Shown here: in pieces, positions 1 to 4,042 of the stretch
How the letters are laid out: every line of letters begins with the position of its first letter
Position numbering within the stretch: position 1 is the first letter of the stretch
Source: Patescibacteria group bacterium UBA6899
GTDB taxonomy: Bacteria; Patescibacteriota; Minisyncoccia; Phycocordibacterales; UBA6899
Assembly (NCBI GenBank): GCA_002451235.1
Contig: DKBN01000046.1
Span: 1 to 7,987 of the forward strand
DNA: 7,987 nucleotides
Direction of reading: 5' to 3'
Program-made: the position numbers and the translations under genes
The notes under the pieces: model-generated
Database searches by the model: none
What the model saw: the letters and a program-made list of their open reading frames with translations, nothing else
Told to the model about the DNA's origin: nothing

Positions 1-96
1 GCTCGGGGGGATCAATTGGTGGCTGTTCGCGTCTGGTCGCGGTATCCGCTCGTAGTAGCCTAGTAGCCCGGATATTCCGTTTGGCCGCTTTAGGGG
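1..96 (+). other. Possible 3' tail of an upstream gene, unresolved
   Basis: Two frames are open from the window edge. One ends at TAG 61-63 after 20 codons and one at TAG 53-55 after 17 codons; the second contains WWLFASGRGIRS, which could be the end of a membrane protein. Neither is long enough to identify. An 8-bp unit TAGTAGCC is repeated in tandem at 53-60 and 61-68 and supplies stop codons. No terminator hairpin is seen before the next promoter. Confidence 0.2.
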
Positions 97-102
97 TACA
101 AT
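97..102 (+). promoter_or_regulatory. -10 element of the 84-residue membrane protein gene
   Basis: The hexamer TACAAT ends six bases before the ATG at 109, so transcription would be expected to begin at or within a base or two of the start codon. This would give a leaderless mRNA. No convincing -35 hexamer sits 16-18 bases upstream and no Shine-Dalgarno sequence precedes the ATG, which agrees with leaderless translation. The start point is inferred from spacing only. Confidence 0.5.
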
Positions 103-108
103 GAAGCC

Positions 109-363
109 ATGTCTACTGCAACCAAACGGCGCGTCATCCACTCACTCCTCATGGGAGGGGTGCTCTCTGGAGTGATGAGCTTCGTGTTCACATATCTTTC
201 TTCCCCCTTTTCGATCGATCCTCTCGGTACATGGGTGGAGCGTTTTTGGAAATCAGCGCCCCTTGTCGTCCCGCTTCTTTATTTCTTCACGCCATACTTC
301 GAAAATGTCTCAGCGATGCTGGCGCCGGAGCGTCCGGAAGAAGGAGAAAAACAGTATGATTGA
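109..363 (+). CDS. Small two-helix membrane protein, DUF2798-like
   Basis: This is an 84-residue protein of unknown function. After a short basic N-terminus (TKRR, residues 5-8) come two hydrophobic segments, about residues 11-31 (with GVLSGVMSFVFTY) and 48-68 (APLVVPLLYFFTPYF), then a charged tail rich in Glu. The order of a basic start, a glycine/serine-rich helix with VMSF, a tryptophan-containing linker and a second helix with a central proline resembles small DUF2798 proteins; this is pattern recognition without an alignment. The ATG at 109 is the only plausible start because the -10 element ends six bases before it. The next feature downstream is a DnaA box, then a separate small transcript, so the gene appears monocistronic. 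The terminator at 508-536 could also end its transcript. Confidence 0.6.
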   Translation: MSTATKRRVIHSLLMGGVLSGVMSFVFTYLSSPFSIDPLGTWVERFWKSAPLVVPLLYFFTPYFENVSAMLAPERPEEGEKQYD

Positions 364-386
364 GCCCTGCAACGGGCAAGATCCGG

Positions 387-406
387 TTATCCACAAGAAT
401 CTTGTG
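387..406 (+). promoter_or_regulatory. Perfect DnaA box inside a palindrome
   Basis: Positions 387-395 read TTATCCACA, the consensus 9-mer for DnaA binding. It overlaps a palindrome at 392-406, where CACAAGA and TCTTGTG flank a single central A. The segment CCACAAGAATCT is also nearly the unit (CCACAAGATTCT-like) that repeats at 547-582, so the two sites look related. It lies just upstream of the -35 of the candidate small RNA, where a bound protein could affect that promoter. Binding by DnaA is inferred from the motif alone. Confidence 0.55.
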
Positions 407-414
407 AGGAGTCC

Positions 415-442
415 TTGATTCAGAGATTTCCCTCACTAGAAT
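415..442 (+). promoter_or_regulatory. Candidate small RNA promoter
   Basis: TTGATT at 415-420 and TAGAAT at 437-442 are separated by 16 bases, a reasonable sigma-70-type arrangement with one or two mismatches per hexamer. The expected start, seven bases after the -10, is position 449. That is exactly the first base of an 8-bp stem and supports the reading. Confidence 0.5.
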
Positions 443-448
443 GAAAGT

Positions 449-536
449 ATCGGTTCCATACTTGTTCTTTGGCGAACCGATCGGGACCTGTGGCCCGTCC
501 TAACCGCAACTGCGCTCAAAGCGCAGTTTGTTTTTG
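449..536 (+). ncRNA. Candidate short structured RNA, unidentified
   Basis: Three independent signals define a transcript of about 88 nt: a promoter at 415-442, a first hairpin starting at the predicted +1 (ATCGGTTC 449-456 pairing with GAACCGAT 474-481), and a Rho-independent terminator at 508-536. A weaker pairing (GGAC 484-487 with GTCC 497-500) may lie between them. I do not recognise a family: the conserved SRP RNA loop, tmRNA features and a tRNA cloverleaf are all absent, and 6S RNA would be longer. There is no convincing short ORF with a start and ribosome-binding site. It could instead be the 3' untranslated end of the gene at 109-363 or a regulatory leader remnant. Its position between DnaA-box elements is suggestive but does not show a role. 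Confidence 0.4.
508..536 (+). terminator. Rho-independent terminator
   Basis: AACTGCGCT (508-516) pairs perfectly with AGCGCAGTT (520-528) across a CAA loop, giving a 9-bp stem. It is followed directly by TGTTTTTG. There is no T-run on the opposite side, so it acts on + strand transcripts. It would end the candidate small RNA and any read-through from the membrane protein gene, and isolates the glgP promoter. Confidence 0.85.
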
Positions 537-542
537 CACAGA

Positions 543-598
543 TTATCCCCAAGATTCTCCCCAAGATTCTCCACAAGATTTTCCACACGCTTTCCACA
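543..598 (+). repeat. Phased row of DnaA-box-like 9-mers
   Basis: Five 9-mers related to TTATCCACA stand in the same orientation: TTATCCCCA (543), TTCTCCCCA (555), TTCTCCACA (567), TTTTCCACA (579) and CTTTCCACA (590). The first four are exactly 12 bp apart and the last is 11 bp on. Seen as tandem repeats, the units CCCCAAGATTCT (547 and 559) are identical and CCACAAGATTTT (571) differs slightly. With the perfect box at 387 this gives six sites in about 210 bp, ending 39 bp before the glgP -10 element. Such a row fits an origin of replication or a DnaA-regulated promoter. No strongly AT-rich unwinding region is visible beside it, which weakens the origin reading. Confidence 0.6.
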
Positions 599-637
599 TA
601 AGCAACACCAGGATCGAGGATCAACGTGAATCTTGCG

Positions 638-646
638 TGATACAAT
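638..646 (+). promoter_or_regulatory. Extended -10 promoter of glgP
   Basis: TG at 638-639, one spacer base and TACAAT at 641-646 form an extended -10 element, which can work without a good -35; none is seen. The start would fall near 653, leaving a leader of about 17 nt before the ATG at 670. The element lies just downstream of the DnaA-box row, so a protein bound there could control it. Confidence 0.5.
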
Positions 647-669
647 GCGACGGTAATCGTTCGCTTGAT

Positions 670-2808
670 ATGTCGTCCAAGAAGGAGCACCATATTCCGA
701 TCAAGATCAGCCGCATGATGCGGATCCTCGAAGGGGCTACCGGTCCGAAGAAATCCGGGGACAAGGTCATTCTTCCCGCCAAAGAACCATCCGCTCCAAA
801 AGCCGTTGAGCCGCAAAAGACGCGACCATTCGCGCGCGAGCGTATGGCGATCGAAGCACTTGATGAACCGAAGGAGGGTGCATCAACATATGCGATAGGA
901 GTGTCGGTATCTCAGGAGCCGCCCCCATCCGAGGAAGAACACCCCAGGGAAGCTCGAAGGCTATCTGTGCACACGGATATGGCACAAAAGGACCCGGAGA
1001 ATCTCAACGAGATATTGGCACCTGTCCTCGAGGAAGAAGAGAGGGTCGAGACAGTGGTGCACACACATCCACTGAAACAGGGCGAACCTGCCGCTATCCC
1101 ACTGAGACCGACCAACATCGAAGGTATCGAAATGGGAAGGATGCGGGTCGCATATTTCTGCATGGAGATCGGTATTCAAAATGCGATCCCGCTCTATTCG
1201 GGGGGACTCGGCGTGCTTGCTGGCGATATGTTGAAAAGCTGCGTCGATCTCGATGTCCCGATGATCGGAGTGAGCCTTCTATATCGCAAAGGATTCTTCC
1301 GTCAGCGGTTCGACGCGAGTGGATGGCAGATGGAGGATGAGGAGATGGTCGACCCCGCAGGGTCGATGGTCCTGCTTCCAGCGCGGGCGAATGTCGTGCT
1401 CGAAGGGAGGAATGTCGTCGTCCGGCCGTGGCTTTACCTGCTCAAGGGGGTGTCAGGAAAGACAAACCCGATCATTTTTCTCGACACTGATTGCGAAGAG
1501 AACGCTCCAGAAGATCGTGAGATCACGCATAAGCTCTACGCCGGCGACCGCAGGCACCGGCTTTTGCAGGAAGCGGTACTCGGCATTGGAGGGGTGCGCA
1601 TCCTCGAGGCGTTGGGGGTATCGTCGATAGAGAAATACCACATGAATGAAGGGCATGCATCGCTTCTTACCGTGGAACTCTACCGACGTTTTCTAAGGTC
1701 CGACGATCCGATCGGGATGACTCACCGGAGCGCCGTATTTACTACGCATACTCCGATCGCGTCTGGACATGACATGTTCGCGATGGAACTGGTGGAGCAA
1801 GTCCTCGGGAAAACATTCCTTCCCGATAGCCTCAAAGCGAAGATCGTGGATGGTAAGGATCTCAATATGACGAAACTCGGATTCGAGCTTTCGGGGCATA
1901 TCAACGGCGTGGCGAAGAAGCATGGAGACGTTACGCGCGAGATGTTCCCGGGGTATAAGATCGACTCGATCACGAACGGCGTATATGCGCGCGAATGGAT
2001 CTCGGAACCGATGAAACGATTGTTCTCTAAGTATCTTCCGGGGTGGGAGATCGATCCCTACAGTTTGCGTTATGCGCTCTCGCTTCCGTCGGACGAGCTG
2101 TGGGAGGCACATTTGGAAGCAAAACGCAAAATGCTTCACAAGGTGCGGGAGTGGACAGGAGTGGAGATGAAAGAGGATGTATTTACCATCGGCTTTGCGC
2201 GCCGCGCGACGTCGTATAAACGCGCTGAGCTTCTCTTTTTGGACATCGAGCGGCTGAAGCGGATCGCGGCTTCGACCGGAAAGGGGATCCAGATCATCTT
2301 TGCAGGCAAGGCGCATCCGGACGATCACGAAGGAAAGCTCATCATCCAACGTATCATCGGGAAATTCAAGGACCTGGGCCCGTTCGTTACGGCATGCTAC
2401 GTTCCCGGATATGATATGGGGGTCGCCTCTTCGCTCGTCTCTGGGGTCGATCTATGGCTCAACACTCCCAAAAGGCCCCTCGAGGCATCGGGCACTTCCG
2501 GGATGAAGGCCGCACTCAACGGTGTGCCGCAATTCTCGATCCTGGATGGTTGGTGGCTCGAGGGTCACATCGAGAACATCACTGGATGGTCTATCGGTCC
2601 GCATCCTGAGCACGCTCCACAGCCAGTCTCAGACCGAGAAGACTCTGAGTCGCTCTACACAAAGCTCGCATATGTCATCCTTCCGAAGTATTACGAGGAA
2701 CGGGATGCATGGATACGAGTGATGCGGCACGCCGTCGCGATCAATGGTTCATTCTTCAACACGCACCGCATGGTCGAGCAATATGTGCTCTCGACCTATT
2801 TCCGCTAG
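670..2808 (+). CDS. glgP: Alpha-glucan phosphorylase (GT35, short type)
   Basis: This cytoplasmic enzyme would release glucose-1-phosphate from alpha-1,4-glucans using phosphate and pyridoxal phosphate. The catalytic region begins at about residue 158 (MRVAYFCMEIG), followed by PLYSGGLGVLAGD, the active-site-type motif HMNEGHA with His at residue 324, FTTHTPIASGH, SITNGVYAREW and FARRATSYKRAEL. Near the end comes EASGTSGMKAALNG, whose Lys613 is the expected PLP-binding lysine. The sequence resembles the compact, archaeal-like phosphorylase group more than the roughly 800-residue E. coli GlgP. Residues 1-156 are a Pro/Glu/Lys-rich, low-complexity extension of unknown use. I chose ATG 670 (712 residues) because it follows the extended -10 element; the frame is open further upstream, but that part crosses the terminator and DnaA boxes. 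An internal start at 1132 or 1141, preceded by a GGAAGG-like sequence, would give only the catalytic core. No other glycogen genes are in the window. Confidence 0.9.
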   Translation: MSSKKEHHIPIKISRMMRILEGATGPKKSGDKVILPAKEPSAPKAVEPQKTRPFARERMAIEALDEPKEGASTYAIGVSVSQEPPPSEEEHPREARRLSVHTDMAQKDPENLNEILAPVLEEEERVETVVHTHPLKQGEPAAIPLRPTNIEGIEMGRMRVAYFCMEIGIQNAIPLYSGGLGVLAGDMLKSCVDLDVPMIGVSLLYRKGFFRQRFDASGWQMEDEEMVDPAGSMVLLPARANVVLEGRNVVVRPWLYLLKGVSGKTNPIIFLDTDCEENAPEDREITHKLYAGDRRHRLLQEAVLGIGGVRILEALGVSSIEKYHMNEGHASLLTVELYRRFLRSDDPIGMTHRSAVFTTHTPIASGHDMFAMELVEQVLGKTFLPDSLKAKIVDGKDLNMTKLGFELSGHINGVAKKHGDVTREMFPGYKIDSITNGVYAREWISEPMKRLFSKYLPGWEIDPYSLRYALSLPSDELWEAHLEAKRKMLHKVREWTGVEMKEDVFTIGFARRATSYKRAELLFLDIERLKRIAASTGKGIQIIFAGKAHPDDHEGKLIIQRIIGKFKDLGPFVTACYVPGYDMGVASSLVSGVDLWLNTPKRPLEASGTSGMKAALNGVPQFSILDGWWLEGHIENITGWSIGPHPEHAPQPVSDREDSESLYTKLAYVILPKYYEERDAWIRVMRHAVAINGSFFNTHRMVEQYVLSTYFR

Positions 2809-2809
2809 G

Positions 2810-3370
2810 ATGGAGAACATGCAACGGGTATCGCGCTGGGCTCTCGTCGTCTTTCTCTTCGCGACTCTTGTCGCAGCGATGTCGACCTTGCGTTTCCCGG
2901 ATGAGCTTCTCAGTGAAGGGCGAAGCATCGTGATCCAAACGTTCGTTCGCGTCATCATTCCGCGTGGGTCGCAGACAGAAATGATTGCAAGCACGACACC
3001 GCCTGTTGTGATCATCGGCACGACCACGATCCCCGTCGAATTGGCCCGCACGTCGGTGGCGCAAGAGCGAGGGCTCTCTGGCCGTACGTCACTCGCTACT
3101 GGAACCGGGATGTTTTTCTTCTTCGATCGACCGAACTATTATGGATTTTGGATGAAAGAGATGAATTTCCCGATCGATATGGTCTGGATCTCCGCGACAG
3201 GGACCATCACGCACATCGTAGCGAATGCTGCTACATCGTCCTACCCCCAAGTGTTCATTCCCCGCCAACCGTCCCTCTATGTGCTTGAGGTGAATGCCGG
3301 GACTGCGAAGCAGAACGGTTGGCGTGTGGGCACAGCTGTGGGGTTACAAAGGATCCCCAACGGCCCATAA
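2810..3370 (+). CDS. Membrane-anchored DUF192 (UPF0127) protein
   Basis: The 186-residue protein has a hydrophobic segment at about residues 10-25 (WALVVFLFATLVAAM), probably an uncleaved anchor or signal peptide, which places the rest outside the cytoplasm. The DUF192 domain fills about residues 75-183: VELARTSVAQERGLSGR, then GMFFFFDRP, the hallmark FWMKEMNFPIDMVWI, a GTITHI turn, and VLEVNAG near the end. The biochemical role of the family is not established. The ATG at 2810 is one base after the glgP stop, suggesting translational coupling; ATG 2819, three codons later, is an alternative with GGAG just upstream. It lies immediately before the rnpB promoter with no terminator between, so its transcript may run into rnpB. 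Confidence 0.88.
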   Translation: MENMQRVSRWALVVFLFATLVAAMSTLRFPDELLSEGRSIVIQTFVRVIIPRGSQTEMIASTTPPVVIIGTTTIPVELARTSVAQERGLSGRTSLATGTGMFFFFDRPNYYGFWMKEMNFPIDMVWISATGTITHIVANAATSSYPQVFIPRQPSLYVLEVNAGTAKQNGWRVGTAVGLQRIPNGP

Positions 3371-3377
3371 GGACCTA

Positions 3378-3406
3378 TTGCGAGAACGGGATATTCGTTT
3401 TATAAT
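3378..3406 (+). promoter_or_regulatory. Promoter of rnpB
   Basis: TTGCGA (3378-3383) and a perfect TATAAT (3401-3406) are 17 bases apart, the best promoter in the window. The expected start, seven bases on, is 3413, where the 5' strand of helix P1 begins. It starts only eight bases after the DUF192 stop codon. Confidence 0.85.
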
Positions 3407-3412
3407 AGCCAC

Positions 3413-3887
3413 GTTCGTTCTGGATAGCCGCCTTTTTGCAACAGCAAAAGGGAGGAAAGTCCGGACACGTCCCTCCCTAGTTTGATGGCACCGACCCACC
3501 TTTATATCGTTCACTTCCTGTTCCAGGAACAAAACAGTGAATTATCTAAAGTAATGGTATTGCTATCAAACTAGGGAGGGAGGACGGTAGCAGGTAACGC
3601 CTGTCTGGGGTGACCCAAGAGGTGCGAGCAGTGACGCCAGATCCGAAAGGTGACGGCTCCCGAACGATCGGGAGAATCCCGTAGCGATACGGGGGTGAAA
3701 CGGCTAAATCCTTACCTACGTGCAAGGCCGTGTCCAGCTCCACTTTTGATCAAGGATCATATCTTTGCATCTTTGCTCAAAAGTGGGGCTGGAAGTGCCG
3801 CTAGAGCCGCGTGGCGACATGCGGCCCAGATAAATGGCTATCGGGCACGAAAGTGTCTTACAGAATCCGGCTTACAGGGACGAACCA
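3413..3887 (+). ncRNA. rnpB: RNase P RNA (catalytic subunit M1 RNA)
   Basis: This ribozyme removes 5' leaders from precursor tRNAs together with the RnpA protein, whose gene is not in the window. The universal 5' core GAGGAAAGTCCGG lies at 3452-3464 and the 3' core ACAGAATCCGGCTTA at 3860-3874. Further matches to E. coli M1 RNA include CAGGTAACGCCTG (P8, 3591-3603), GTGAAACGGCTAAA, GCAAGGCC (3722-3729) and GCTAGAGCC (3800-3808). Pairings I could trace are P1 (3413-3418 with 3880-3885), P2 (3426-3430 with 3868-3872), the P3 hairpin (3432-3450), P5 (3466-3470 with 3718-3722), P7 (3586-3590 with 3712-3716), and hairpins at 3658-3673 and 3678-3693. Two parts are unusual: an arm of about 112 nt at the P6 position, and a plain 16-bp hairpin at 3734-3792 where P15-P17 should be. 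Length is about 475 nt, longer than the 377 nt of E. coli. Ends are inferred from the promoter and P1. Confidence 0.95.
3470..3581 (+). other. Long inserted arm within RNase P RNA
   Basis: Between P5 and P7, TCCCTCCCTAGTTTGATGGC plus the next A (3470-3490) pairs with 3561-3581 over 21 bp, with a single G-U pair. The enclosed 70 nt fold further: CTTTA 3500-3504 with TAAAG 3547-3551, TTCACT 3510-3515 with AGTGAA 3536-3541, and TTCCTG 3515-3520 with CAGGAA 3524-3529, the last two sharing one base. It stands where type A RNAs form P6 and where Bacillus type B RNAs carry P5.1. The long helix could also be a substrate for RNase III, which would split the RNA. Confidence 0.75.
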
Positions 3888-3894
3888 AAATGTC

Positions 3895-3923
3895 AGACCC
3901 CGCTCTACAGGCGGGGTCTTTCG
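3895..3923 (+). terminator. Terminator of rnpB
   Basis: AGACCCCGC (3895-3903) pairs with GCGGGGTCT (3911-3919) across a seven-base loop, giving a 9-bp GC-rich stem followed by TTCGTT. The T-run is short and interrupted, but the strong stem and its place eight bases after the P1 3' strand fit an rnpB terminator. Confidence 0.75.
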
Positions 3924-3980
3924 TTCCTGGATAATCTGTGGTGTTATACACTTTTCAACACTCATCGGCTTCAAGGGAAA

Positions 3981-3989
3981 TGGTATAAT
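3981..3989 (+). promoter_or_regulatory. Extended -10 promoter of the envelope operon
   Basis: TG at 3981-3982, one spacer base and a perfect TATAAT at 3984-3989 form an extended -10 element. No -35 is seen at the usual distance. The start near 3996 leaves a leader of about 47 nt before the ATG at 4043. Confidence 0.65.
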
Positions 3990-4015
3990 CCTTCAATTGC
4001 ACCCTCATGTGAACG

Positions 4016-4021
4016 AGGAGG
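4016..4021 (+). promoter_or_regulatory. Strong Shine-Dalgarno, oddly distant from the ATG
   Basis: AGGAGG at 4016-4021 is the best ribosome-binding sequence in the window but ends 21 bases before ATG 4043, far beyond the usual 5-9. In-frame non-AUG codons lie closer: ATA at 4028 (six bases after the motif) and ATT at 4022. A five-codon frame GTG to TAA (4009-4026) spans the motif, as does an ATGTGA start-stop at 4007. The true start may therefore be slightly upstream of 4043. Confidence 0.5.
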
Positions 4022-4042
4022 ATTAATATAACTACAAGAATT

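Noticed and set aside
53..68. Tandem TAGTAGCC repeat as a mobile-element target duplication
   Set aside because: The two 8-bp copies are directly adjacent with nothing between them and no inverted ends nearby, so a simple slippage repeat is more likely.
449..536. tRNA, SRP RNA or tmRNA
   Set aside because: No cloverleaf or T-loop sequence, no conserved SRP loop, and no tmRNA tag frame are present; the element is only two or three simple hairpins.
541..600. CRISPR-like or microsatellite array
   Set aside because: The units are only 12 bp, contiguous without spacers, and each carries a DnaA-box-like 9-mer, so a protein-binding array explains them better.
469..669. Upstream extension of the glgP frame to a TTG start at 469
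   Set aside because: This stretch contains a Rho-independent terminator, the DnaA-box row and the glgP promoter. Its translation shows only the repeat-encoded PQDSPQDSPQDF and no protein character.
1693..2349. 218-codon open frame on the minus strand
   Set aside because: It lies wholly inside the phosphorylase core, which has clear family motifs on the + strand. Its translation is rich in Arg, His and Asp with no recognisable domain, as expected for the reverse of a coding sequence.
3650..4031. Several overlapping + strand frames of 65-94 codons
   Set aside because: They cover the 3' half of rnpB and its terminator; the conserved RNA sequence explains this region and none has a credible ribosome-binding site.
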